Below, in pieces: positions 27,337 to 34,880 of a stretch of 64,000 nt of DNA (its first letter is position 1; every line of letters begins with the position of its first letter). The notes under the pieces were generated by a model. The model made no database searches. It had not been told where the DNA came from and saw nothing but the letters and a program-made list of their open reading frames with translations. This stretch comes from Ignavibacteria bacterium (GTDB lineage: Bacteria > Bacteroidota > Ignavibacteria > Kapaibacteriales > UBA961): NCBI GenBank assembly GCA_947491315.1, contig CANLII010000009.1, positions 19,524-83,523 of the forward strand, written 5' to 3'. The translations under genes were made by a program, and so were the position numbers.

Positions 27337-27633
27337 ATGGCTACTTTTGCTCAAATTATTAAAGAAAAAGAACTCCTACTTGTCGACTTCTCAGCCGAAT
27401 GGTGCGGTCCGTGCAAAATGATGCCACCGATCCTAGAAGAAGTAAAAAAGAATATCGGGAATGAAATCACCATCATCAAAATGGATGTCGATAAAAATCC
27501 CCAAACTGCAAGACAATATGGCATTCAATCCGTGCCCACCTTGATTCTCTTTCAAAAAGGAAAAGTGCTCTGGAGACAATCAGGTGTTATTCAGGCAAGT
27601 CAATTGGAACTACTCTTACGCCGTTTTCTGTAG
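27337..27633 (+). CDS. Thioredoxin
   Basis: Thioredoxin-fold protein of about 98 residues. Active site WCGPC (C23, C26 from this start), preceded by LLLVDFSAEWCGPCKMMPPIL, with the cis-proline in SVPTLILF. In-frame starts at 27310 (TTG) and 27319 (ATG) would add up to nine residues; 27337 gives the shortest conserved protein, but no clear ribosome site decides between them. It could be the electron donor for the peroxiredoxin that follows. Confidence 0.9.
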   Translation: MATFAQIIKEKELLLVDFSAEWCGPCKMMPPILEEVKKNIGNEITIIKMDVDKNPQTARQYGIQSVPTLILFQKGKVLWRQSGVIQASQLELLLRRFL

Positions 27634-27670
27634 TAGGTTTTGCAGTGCATGCAATCATGCATTGAATGAT

Positions 27671-27678
27671 TAGTTTTG
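27671..27678 (+). promoter_or_regulatory. Possible -7 element for bcp
   Basis: TAGTTTTG matches TAnnTTTG and lies 30 bases before the bcp ATG. The nearest upstream TTTG (27639-27642) is 28 bases away, longer than the usual spacer, so only the -7 part is convincing. A palindrome TGCATG-CAAT-CATGCA lies between the two. Confidence 0.35.
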
Positions 27679-27708
27679 TTTATAACATTAATTTTTTCGA
27701 GGAAAATC

Positions 27709-28182
27709 ATGCCGGTCAAACTGAATGCCGCGGCTCCCGCATTCAAGGGAGTGGATCAAAACAATGAAGTGATTGCTTCAAATGATCTTAAAGGACAATG
27801 GTATATTTTGTATTTCTATCCCAAAGACAATACCAGTGGCTGCACCAAACAAGCGTGTGATTTCCGTGATATCATGTCATCACTCACACCATTGGGCGTG
27901 AAAGTCATCGGAGTAAGCCCCGATAGCATCAAATCCCATCAGAAATTCAATAATGATCATGATCTGAATTTTAGCTTGATTTCCGATGAAGATAAGTCGA
28001 TTTGTGAGAAATATGGCGTTTGGGTGCAAAAATCCATGTATGGTCGTTCCTATATGGGTGTGGAACGCTCCACCTTCATCATCGATCCAGATGGAAAAAT
28101 CAAACAATTCTATGCAAAGGTCAAAGTGCCGGGTCATGTAGAAGCAGTTACAAATTGGCTGAAAGACAATCTCAAAGCATAA
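27709..28182 (+). CDS. bcp: Thioredoxin-dependent peroxiredoxin, Bcp/PrxQ family
   Basis: Reduces hydrogen peroxide and organic peroxides using thioredoxin; 157 residues. YPKDNTSGCTKQACDFRD holds the peroxidatic C45 and, five residues on, the resolving C50, the pattern of two-cysteine PrxQ. ERSTFIIDPDGKI and the C-terminal VPGHVEAV fit the family. The ATG at 27709 has GAGGAAA upstream; an open frame extends further but lacks conserved sequence. trxA lies just upstream. Confidence 0.95.
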   Translation: MPVKLNAAAPAFKGVDQNNEVIASNDLKGQWYILYFYPKDNTSGCTKQACDFRDIMSSLTPLGVKVIGVSPDSIKSHQKFNNDHDLNFSLISDEDKSICEKYGVWVQKSMYGRSYMGVERSTFIIDPDGKIKQFYAKVKVPGHVEAVTNWLKDNLKA

Positions 28183-28186
28183 ACTC

Positions 28187-28218
28187 TTTGAATGTTCCAC
28201 GAAAAAGCACTAATTTTG
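28187..28218 (+). promoter_or_regulatory. Bacteroidetes-type promoter for rpsD
   Basis: TTTG (28187-28190), 20 bases, TAATTTTG (28211-28218): a full match to the -33/-7 consensus. About 105 bases of leader follow, containing the hairpin GCGGGA (28290-28295) with TCCCGC (28303-28308). In other bacteria S4 represses its own operon through a leader structure; whether this hairpin plays that part is unknown. Confidence 0.6.
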
Positions 28219-28328
28219 TTGCCCTTTCGGATTGTACTAACCATGATTATCACATGTGATATCTTCATGGCACATTTCATCAATATTGCGCGGGAGTCGA
28301 TATCCCGCAGCGTGGTACAAGGAGTACT

Positions 28329-28943
28329 ATGAATTATACCGGACCTAAGGTAAGGAACTCCCGCAAAATCGGTGTTCCAATGACGGCAAAAGCCGGCAGA
28401 ATTATGTCTAGCGACAAAGCTGGCAGAAAGAGCCCTCCGGGCCAACACGGTTCCACAAAACGTCGTGGAAAATTATCTGTTTACGGTACACAGCTTTTCG
28501 AAAAACAAAAGCTTCGTTTGCAGTATAATATTCATGAACGTCAAATGACAAATTATTATAAGAAGGCTTCACATCTTACTGGTAATACTGGTGACATCCT
28601 TCTTCACATGCTTGAGACACGCCTTGATGCGATGATATTCCGTTCAGGACTTGCTCGCTCAATGGCATCTGCCCGTCAATATGTTAATCACGGACATTTT
28701 CTTGTTAATGGCAAGCCAGTCAATATTCCTTCATATCAAGTGAAGGTGAATGATGTGGTTACTGTGCGTCTAAAAAGCCGCAAGATGGAAGCATTTCAAG
28801 AGTCAATCAGAACTGCTGCACCTCCGGTGTATTTGACATTATCCAAAGCGGACTTCTCAGTCAAATTCCTTCATCTTCCTGCTCGTGAGGAAGTTCCCGT
28901 AATTTGTGAAATTCCTCTCGTCATTGAGTTTTATTCTCGTTGA
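28329..28943 (+). CDS. rpsD: 30S ribosomal protein S4, zinc-free form
   Basis: Primary 16S rRNA binder and fidelity protein, 204 residues. MNYTGPKVRNSRKIGVPM at the start, SPPGQHGST, and the S4 RNA-binding domain RLDAMIFRSGLARSMASARQYVNHGHFLVNGK at about residues 95-126. The cysteines of zinc-binding S4 are replaced (Val and Ser at the first pair). AAGGAG precedes the ATG. It stands alone with its own promoter and terminator instead of between rpsK and rpoA. Confidence 0.97.
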   Translation: MNYTGPKVRNSRKIGVPMTAKAGRIMSSDKAGRKSPPGQHGSTKRRGKLSVYGTQLFEKQKLRLQYNIHERQMTNYYKKASHLTGNTGDILLHMLETRLDAMIFRSGLARSMASARQYVNHGHFLVNGKPVNIPSYQVKVNDVVTVRLKSRKMEAFQESIRTAAPPVYLTLSKADFSVKFLHLPAREEVPVICEIPLVIEFYSR

Positions 28944-28964
28944 TGAGCCAAATAGCAGAAATAA

Positions 28965-28991
28965 AGCTCTCCGATCGGAGGGCTTTTTTTC
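28965..28991 (+). terminator. Rho-independent terminator after rpsD
   Basis: AGCTCTCC (28965-28972) pairs with GGAGGGCT (28977-28984), one G-T pair, loop GATC, followed by seven T. It confines rpsD to a single-gene transcript. Confidence 0.85.
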
Positions 28992-29032
28992 TTTGCAGTC
29001 TTTATCTACCCACTCAATCATCGTGAAAGAAC

Positions 29033-30130
29033 ATGCAAACACATGAAGATTTCATGCAACACACAATTCGATTGGCTTTGCGTGGTACCGGCAAAGTGAG
29101 TCCAAATCCACGCGTAGGATGCACGATAGTCAAAGATGGCCATATCATTGGCGAAGGATGGCATCGTGAATTTGGAGGTCCTCATGCCGAGGTAGATGCA
29201 TTGAACAGATGCACAGAAGATCCCAAAGATGCCATTGCTTATGTGAATCTTGAGCCTTGCGCCCATATTGGCAAGACGCCACCCTGTGCGCCGCTTCTCA
29301 TTCAAAAAGGAATTACAACAGTTGTGATTGCCATACAAGATCCGAATCCACTAGTGGCCGGAAAGGGTATTGCTTTGTTACGTGAGGCTGGAATTACTGT
29401 CATAGAAGATATTTGTAGAGAAGAAGCATTCTGGATGAATCGTTTCTTTGTGAAGCATATTCTCACTGGCATGCCATATATCATTGGGAAGATTGCACAA
29501 TCATTGGATGGATTCATAGGAACTTCTACCGGTGAATCACAGTGGATCACATGTGAAGAAAGCAGACATGAAGTCCATCGCATGCGTGGTGAAATTGATG
29601 CAGTAATGATTGGTCGTGGTACTGCCGAAGCAGACAATCCATCATTGACCGTACATTCCATGCCCGGTAGAAATCCAATGCGCATCATTTTAGATACGAA
29701 ATGTGGATTATCGACTTCGCTTCAAGTATTCACCGATGAATTTCGTGGACTGACGCTCTATTGTCATGGCGAAGATCAAGAGCATTCAAATCATGTGAAA
29801 CAACTGCATGATCAAGGAATCAACACAATATCCTGCATGCTCGGAAAATCAGGAAAAATAGATTTGCCCATGTTGTTTTCCAATCTCTCTCAACAATTTG
29901 GCATAGCTTCCATTTTGATTGAAGGTGGCGGAATCTTGATGCAAGAAGTAATAGAACAACAATTACTGGATGAAATGCATTTTTTCATTGCACCAATCCT
30001 GATTGGTCAAGGAATACAGTCATTTGGCGGATATTCAGCCGAAAACTTGGAGACTGCATATAGATTGACCTCAAAAGGCGTATTAAAAAGCGGTACCGAC
30101 TTACATGTCATCACCGTAAAATCCGCATGA
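29033..30130 (+). CDS. ribD: Bifunctional riboflavin biosynthesis protein RibD
   Basis: Pyrimidine deaminase and reductase acting on the GTP-cyclohydrolase product in riboflavin synthesis; 365 residues. The N-terminal deaminase has zinc ligands H51 and catalytic E53 (GGPHAEVDAL) and C76 and C85 (LEPCAHIGKTPPC). The C-terminal reductase domain (from about residue 148) has GKIAQSLDGFIGTSTGESQWIT, DAVMIGRGTAEADNP and LIEGGGILMQEVIEQ. No other rib gene is in the window. Confidence 0.96.
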   Translation: MQTHEDFMQHTIRLALRGTGKVSPNPRVGCTIVKDGHIIGEGWHREFGGPHAEVDALNRCTEDPKDAIAYVNLEPCAHIGKTPPCAPLLIQKGITTVVIAIQDPNPLVAGKGIALLREAGITVIEDICREEAFWMNRFFVKHILTGMPYIIGKIAQSLDGFIGTSTGESQWITCEESRHEVHRMRGEIDAVMIGRGTAEADNPSLTVHSMPGRNPMRIILDTKCGLSTSLQVFTDEFRGLTLYCHGEDQEHSNHVKQLHDQGINTISCMLGKSGKIDLPMLFSNLSQQFGIASILIEGGGILMQEVIEQQLLDEMHFFIAPILIGQGIQSFGGYSAENLETAYRLTSKGVLKSGTDLHVITVKSA

Positions 30131-30154
30131 GCCATGCAAAGCACGTCTATTTTG

Positions 30155-30162
30155 TATCTTTG
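30155..30162 (+). promoter_or_regulatory. Possible -7 element for the yicC-gmk-rsmB-gmd run
   Basis: TATCTTTG matches TAnnTTTG and lies 19 bases before the yicC ATG. No TTTG is at the right distance upstream. If real it would give a very short leader. Confidence 0.35.
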
Positions 30163-30181
30163 TTTTTACTCGGAATAAAAC

Positions 30182-31057
30182 ATGAAAAGTATGACCGGCT
30201 TTGCGAAGGCAGAGATTAATCAACAAGGCAACAATGCCATCATTGAAATCAAAAGCGTTAATGGACGATATCTTGAACCGACAATCAAATTGCCGAGGAG
30301 TTTGTCGAGCAAAGAAATCGAAGTCAGAGAGATGTTGCGTAAAGCATTGAATCGCGGAAATATTTTTGTGAGCATTCAAGTTGAATCCACTGAAGTCGAA
30401 GCAAAAATCCCTGGAATCAATATTGAAAAAGCCAAAGCGATACATGGCATGCTTTCTGAATTGAATAGAGAACTTCATGGAAATGAACAAGTAACCATGA
30501 CGAATATTCTTTCCTTTTCACAACATTTCATAGAATCCGAAAAAGAGGATATCGCTGAGTTGCAATGGACAATCGCTCGTGAAGCATTAAAAAAAGCATT
30601 ACAATCATTGGATATAGCTCGTTCAAATGAAGGCAAAGAATTAGCTGATGACATGATGATGCGCATCAAGAATATTGAGCATTCCCTTTCTTATGTTGAA
30701 GAAAGATCCAAAACACGCATTCCAGAAGAGCGTGAACGATTAAGACAAAAACTTGCATTATTATTGGACAATGAAGAAATTGAAGAATATCGCTTGAATC
30801 AGGAAATTATCATTCTTGCAGATAAACTGGATGTATCAGAAGAAAGTGTTCGCTTGAGAAGTCATATCAAGTTTTTCTATGAATTGATGCAAGACAAAGA
30901 ACCCGTTGGTAGAAAATTAAATTTCTTGACACAGGAATTAAATAGAGAAATAAATACAATCGGATCAAAAGCAAATGATGCAGAAATAGCGCATTATGTT
31001 GTTGGAATGAAAGAAGAACTCGAACGCATCAGAGAACAAGCACAGAATATCGAATAA
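30182..31057 (+). CDS. YicC/YloC-family endoribonuclease
   Basis: 291 residues. MKSMTGFAKAEINQQ with EIKSVNGRYLEP (residues 22-33) is the YicC N-terminal signature, and the C-terminal half has LNFLTQELNREINTIGSKANDAEIAHYVVGMKEELERIREQ-type sequence with coiled-coil character. YicC of E. coli has been shown to be an endoribonuclease affecting small RNA levels. Eight bases separate it from gmk, a pairing common in bacteria (yicC/yloC next to gmk). Confidence 0.95.
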   Translation: MKSMTGFAKAEINQQGNNAIIEIKSVNGRYLEPTIKLPRSLSSKEIEVREMLRKALNRGNIFVSIQVESTEVEAKIPGINIEKAKAIHGMLSELNRELHGNEQVTMTNILSFSQHFIESEKEDIAELQWTIAREALKKALQSLDIARSNEGKELADDMMMRIKNIEHSLSYVEERSKTRIPEERERLRQKLALLLDNEEIEEYRLNQEIIILADKLDVSEESVRLRSHIKFFYELMQDKEPVGRKLNFLTQELNREINTIGSKANDAEIAHYVVGMKEELERIREQAQNIE

Positions 31058-31065
31058 TTATATTC

Positions 31066-31629
31066 ATGAAGAATCTCATCGTATTATCCGCGCCAAGCGG
31101 AGCCGGCAAAACAACAGTTGCGAGATATTTACTCAAGCAATTTCTGCAATGCACCTTTTCAGTTTCTGCAACGACGCGTCCAATGCGTGCGGGAGAAGAA
31201 CATGGAAAGGACTATTTCTTTTTGTCGAGAGAGGAATTTCTCACCAATATCAACAATGGAAATCTGGTTGAATATGAGGAGATCTTTGGTAATTATTATG
31301 GTACGCTTCGCTCACAAACAGATAAGAGAATTCAGGAGCAAGGATTGATTCTATTCGATGTGGATGTGAAAGGAGCTATATCCCTTCGTAATGCATATCC
31401 AGAAGAGTCATTGCTTATTTATATCGCTCCTCCCGATTTGTCCATCTTGGCAAATCGCTTGCGAAGTAGAATGACAGAAAGCGAAGAACAAATTGCGCAA
31501 AGACTCAGTCGTGCCGCAATGGAAATGGAATATATGCGACATTTCGATCATATCATCATCAATGACAAACTCGATGTCACGCTTGAAAAAGCAATTAGTA
31601 TTGTTGAAGAAGCACTTTCGGAATTATAA
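31066..31629 (+). CDS. gmk: Guanylate kinase
   Basis: Phosphorylates GMP to GDP, 187 residues. P-loop SAPSGAGKTT at 8-17, the GMP-binding SATTRPMRAGEEHGKDYFFLS, EYEEIFGNYYGT and DVDVKGA are all in place; the C-terminal RLSRAAMEMEYMRHFDHIIIN is standard. It lies between yicC and an rsmB-like gene, with gaps of eight and five bases, so the genes are likely one transcript. Confidence 0.97.
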   Translation: MKNLIVLSAPSGAGKTTVARYLLKQFLQCTFSVSATTRPMRAGEEHGKDYFFLSREEFLTNINNGNLVEYEEIFGNYYGTLRSQTDKRIQEQGLILFDVDVKGAISLRNAYPEESLLIYIAPPDLSILANRLRSRMTESEEQIAQRLSRAAMEMEYMRHFDHIIINDKLDVTLEKAISIVEEALSEL

Positions 31630-31634
31630 TTATT

Positions 31635-33080
31635 ATGCAATTCACATCACTTGTCGGACATGGCGCCCAGTTATATCAGATTCTGCGTAAAGCTCACAGA
31701 ACAGGAGAAGACATAGCTTCTGATTATTTCCGGGGAAGAAAATATATCGGAAGTAAAGACAGAAAATTCATTTCTGAATTATTGTTTTCTTCACTTCGCG
31801 TTGCAACATTGATTGAACATTGCGCAAAAAAGGCGAATGAAGTTGCTCCAATTGAAATTGAGCAAGTGCATCCGTGGGATGCAATGATTGCTCATTGCAT
31901 TATTGGCACCGATTTGAAATCATTTCCGATTGAACAGTATTTACATCCTTTTTTTGGCGTCAGGGATGCGGAAGAAGGAATAGACTTTTCTATATCTGAA
32001 AAACTTGGTTTGCGCGAGGAAGCCGCTGAAGCATGGAAAGCGGGAGTCATTGATGCATATGAACAAGTGATTGCAGAGTCCCAAACAATCATCGCAGAAA
32101 ATGATATTTCCGATCCTAATAAAGCACAGATATTATCGCTCTACTGTGCCATGCCATTATGGATTGTGAATCTATGGAAAGAGCAAGGCATGTCATGCAA
32201 AGAGATAGCTGATCTTTGCACTTCACTGCATTCGGTGGCACCTGTAGGACTTCGCATCAATGCTGAAATCATTGATCGCGATCTTGCGATTGATATACTT
32301 CGTAGAGATGGTATCCCATGCAAAACCGGGAAATACTCGCCACAAGCAATCATCATGCCTGAACGCATTCCACTGACGCATCTTGACATTTTCATGTCAG
32401 GAGCTATTGAAGTGCAAGATGAAGGAAGTCAATTGATTTCTTTTGCCGTATCTCCAGATGAGCATTGGCGTATTTTGGATTATTGTGCCGGGGCAGGTGG
32501 AAAGTCTTTGCATCTTGCAATGTTGCAACATGATCAAGGTGAAATTCTCTCGACAGACATTGATTATAGCAGAATGAGAGAAATCCGTAATCGTGCAAAT
32601 AGAGCTGGTTATCAATCCATCAGTATTATTCCTATGCATTTGAAAGGTCATTCAAAAAATGCTCTGCAAATGTATGCGCAAACATGTGATGCAGTATTGG
32701 TTGATGCACCGTGTACGGGTATGGGAACTGTACGTAGAGCTCCAAATATTAAATGGAATTTGAAGAAAAAGCATGTTGAAAGCATACAGCGTACGCAATT
32801 GGATATACTCACAAAAGCATCCGCTTATGTGAAGACCGGCGGCGTGCTTGTCTATGCAACATGTTCATTGATGCGTGAAGAAAATCAAGATCTTATTACT
32901 TTGTTTTTAGAGAAGAATCAAGATTTTGCAGTGGATCCTCTACGCAATGCATTTCCCAAAGAAGTACAAGAATCCTTGCTCAATGAACATCCTGATGCAT
33001 GCATGCTGTCTATGAATCCTGCAAAGCATGGAAGTGATGGGTTCTTCATGTGCAGAATGATTCGCAAAACGACTGATTAA
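31635..33080 (+). CDS. RsmB/NSUN-type rRNA (cytosine-5-)-methyltransferase
   Basis: 481-residue SAM-dependent m5C methyltransferase. Residues 1 to about 150 are a helical NusB-like domain as in RsmB, although divergent. The SAM loop DYCAGAGGKSLHLA is at about 281-294; motif IV VDAPCTGMGTVRRAP holds C360 and motif VI YATCSLMREEN holds the nucleophile C410. The target is most likely 16S rRNA C967, but related enzymes modify other rRNA or tRNA sites, so no symbol is given. Confidence 0.9.
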   Translation: MQFTSLVGHGAQLYQILRKAHRTGEDIASDYFRGRKYIGSKDRKFISELLFSSLRVATLIEHCAKKANEVAPIEIEQVHPWDAMIAHCIIGTDLKSFPIEQYLHPFFGVRDAEEGIDFSISEKLGLREEAAEAWKAGVIDAYEQVIAESQTIIAENDISDPNKAQILSLYCAMPLWIVNLWKEQGMSCKEIADLCTSLHSVAPVGLRINAEIIDRDLAIDILRRDGIPCKTGKYSPQAIIMPERIPLTHLDIFMSGAIEVQDEGSQLISFAVSPDEHWRILDYCAGAGGKSLHLAMLQHDQGEILSTDIDYSRMREIRNRANRAGYQSISIIPMHLKGHSKNALQMYAQTCDAVLVDAPCTGMGTVRRAPNIKWNLKKKHVESIQRTQLDILTKASAYVKTGGVLVYATCSLMREENQDLITLFLEKNQDFAVDPLRNAFPKEVQESLLNEHPDACMLSMNPAKHGSDGFFMCRMIRKTTD

Positions 33081-33101
33081 TAAGACGGAGAATATCATCT
33101 C

Positions 33102-34253
33102 ATGAGCTCAATTGCATTGATCACAGGAATTACCGGACAAGATGGTTCCTATCTTGCTGAATATCTCTTGAAAAAAGGATATGAAGTGCATGGAATTATC
33201 CGCCGTGCAAGTACATTCAATACGCATCGGATTGATCATATGTATGTTGATCCGCATGAACTTGGAGCGCGATTACATTTGCATTATGGTGATCTCTCCG
33301 ACCCCGGAATTCTCACTGAAATTATGCATTCCATTGCACCAAATGAGATATATCATCTAGGCGCTCAGAGTCATGTACGCGTTTCTTTCGATATGCCCGA
33401 ATATACGGGTGATATCACGGCGCTTGGTACAACAAGAATATTGGAAGCGATTCGCAGAAGCGGCATCAATACCAAATTTTATCAGGCATCTTCATCAGAG
33501 TTATATGGATCGGCTCCAGCGCCGCAACATGAATTGACACCATTCATGCCGCAAAGTCCTTATGCAGCAGCAAAATTATATGCGTATTGGATGACAGTGA
33601 ATTATCGCAATGCCTATGACATGTTTGCATGTAATGGCATTTTATTTAATCATGAAAGTCCGAGACGCGGTGAGATATTTGTTACAAGAAAAATTACAAG
33701 AGCGATTGCAAGTATTTTGGCGGGGAAGCAACAGACATTATTTATCGGCAATTTGGATGCACTTCGCGATTGGGGCTTTGCTCCTGAATATGTTGCAATG
33801 ATGTGGCTAATGTTACAACAAGATACACCCGATGATTATGTGGTTGGTACCGGAGTTTCTCACTCTGTTCGTGATTTCATAACAACAGCTTGTACCTATG
33901 TCGGAATTGAAATAGAATGGAAATGTACTGGCATTGAAGAGAAAGCATATGCCAAACAAGCAGTGGGCAATATCGTAGCCGGACAATGCATCATTGAAGT
34001 TGATCCAAGATATTTTCGTCCAACCGAAGTGGACAAATTGCAAGCGGATATCTCAAAAGCAAAAAAACAACTCGGATGGGAACCGGTCATCACATTTGAA
34101 GAACTCGTGCATATCATGATGGATCACGATCTTTCAGCAAATGGAATCAAAGCCCCTGGTTTAGGAAATCAAGCAGTCATACAAAAAGGGTTTGATTGGA
34201 CATCGCATGCATTTTCTAAATCTGTAGAACAATCCGCAAGAGATATTGGATAA
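33102..34253 (+). CDS. gmd: GDP-mannose 4,6-dehydratase
   Basis: NADP-dependent dehydratase of the short-chain extended family, turning GDP-mannose into GDP-4-keto-6-deoxymannose, the precursor of GDP-fucose, rhamnose or perosamine. 383 residues. Nucleotide-binding [14 protein letters not shown] at 9-22, [12 protein letters not shown], catalytic ASSSELYG at 129-136 and Y154/K158 ([11 protein letters not shown]) are intact. About 30 residues after the usual end (from NGIKAPG) are extra. No fucose synthase is next to it. The product could feed surface polysaccharide made elsewhere. Confidence 0.96.
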   Translation: MSSIALITGITGQDGSYLAEYLLKKGYEVHGIIRRASTFNTHRIDHMYVDPHELGARLHLHYGDLSDPGILTEIMHSIAPNEIYHLGAQSHVRVSFDMPEYTGDITALGTTRILEAIRRSGINTKFYQASSSELYGSAPAPQHELTPFMPQSPYAAAKLYAYWMTVNYRNAYDMFACNGILFNHESPRRGEIFVTRKITRAIASILAGKQQTLFIGNLDALRDWGFAPEYVAMMWLMLQQDTPDDYVVGTGVSHSVRDFITTACTYVGIEIEWKCTGIEEKAYAKQAVGNIVAGQCIIEVDPRYFRPTEVDKLQADISKAKKQLGWEPVITFEELVHIMMDHDLSANGIKAPGLGNQAVIQKGFDWTSHAFSKSVEQSARDIG

Positions 34254-34257
34254 AAAA

Positions 34258-34279
34258 AAGTCGCTCAAGTGAGCGACTT
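34258..34279. terminator. Bidirectional terminator between gmd and the lipoprotein gene
   Basis: Nine-bp perfect stem AAGTCGCTC (34258-34266) with GAGCGACTT (34271-34279), loop AAGT. Upstream A-run 34252-34259 gives a T-run for minus-strand transcripts; TTTATATTT follows on the plus strand. It sits between convergent genes and can serve both. Confidence 0.85.
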
Positions 34280-34284
34280 TATAT

Positions 34285-34830
34285 TTACCAGCTGAATCCG
34301 TCAGCCATAACTTCTTCGAGTTTTTGTCCGGGGCTATCGTCAATCTTACCATTTCCACTGACATATAACTGTCCATCAATCACTTCCATTTTGCATTTGA
34401 TCACATCATTTACTGTGATGAAAATGGATGGAAGATCACGCAATTGGAATTTGTCTTTCAATGGATAATCATCTGTATGTGATTTCATTGAATAGATCAC
34501 AATGCGATCATCAGGAATACCAGCATCTTTGAGAATGCGAATTGCTCTTGGAAATGTCTTTTTTGTTCCATCACATGAGCATGAAGGGTTCACGAAAAGA
34601 TAAATTTTCTGATTCTTATTTTTAAATGCTTGATTGATATCGCGCACTTTTGAATCATCCGGAGTATAAATGTTTTTTTCCGCATCAAACCAAGCATAAC
34701 CGGCATTATTGCTGATTTGACTCAAACTGAGAAGTGTAGCTGAGCTTGTTGGCTCTGTATTCGTTGTGCATGATGAAAGTAATGTCATGCCGAATATGAG
34801 AGCAAGAGCTGTAGATAGTAGTCTATTCAT
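34285..34830 (-). CDS. Thioredoxin-fold lipoprotein with a CxC motif
   Basis: Putative periplasm-facing lipoprotein, 181 residues. The chosen ATG (34830) has AAGGA seven bases upstream and gives a lipoprotein signal MNRLLSTALALIFGMTLLSSC with the lipobox cysteine at residue 21. The mature part has thioredoxin-like elements: KIYLFVNPSCSCDGTKKTF with a CSC pair where CxxC would be expected, and a cis-Pro-like DLPSIFITV. CxC motifs can form redox-active disulfides, so a role in disulfide exchange is possible but not shown. It follows the aminopeptidase gene by 50 bases on the same strand. Confidence 0.8.
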   Translation of the reverse strand: MNRLLSTALALIFGMTLLSSCTTNTEPTSSATLLSLSQISNNAGYAWFDAEKNIYTPDDSKVRDINQAFKNKNQKIYLFVNPSCSCDGTKKTFPRAIRILKDAGIPDDRIVIYSMKSHTDDYPLKDKFQLRDLPSIFITVNDVIKCKMEVIDGQLYVSGNGKIDDSPGQKLEEVMADGFSW

Positions 34831-34880
34831 ATTTGTGTCCTTAGGTATGTCATTCAAATTAAGAGAAATCTGTCAATTCA

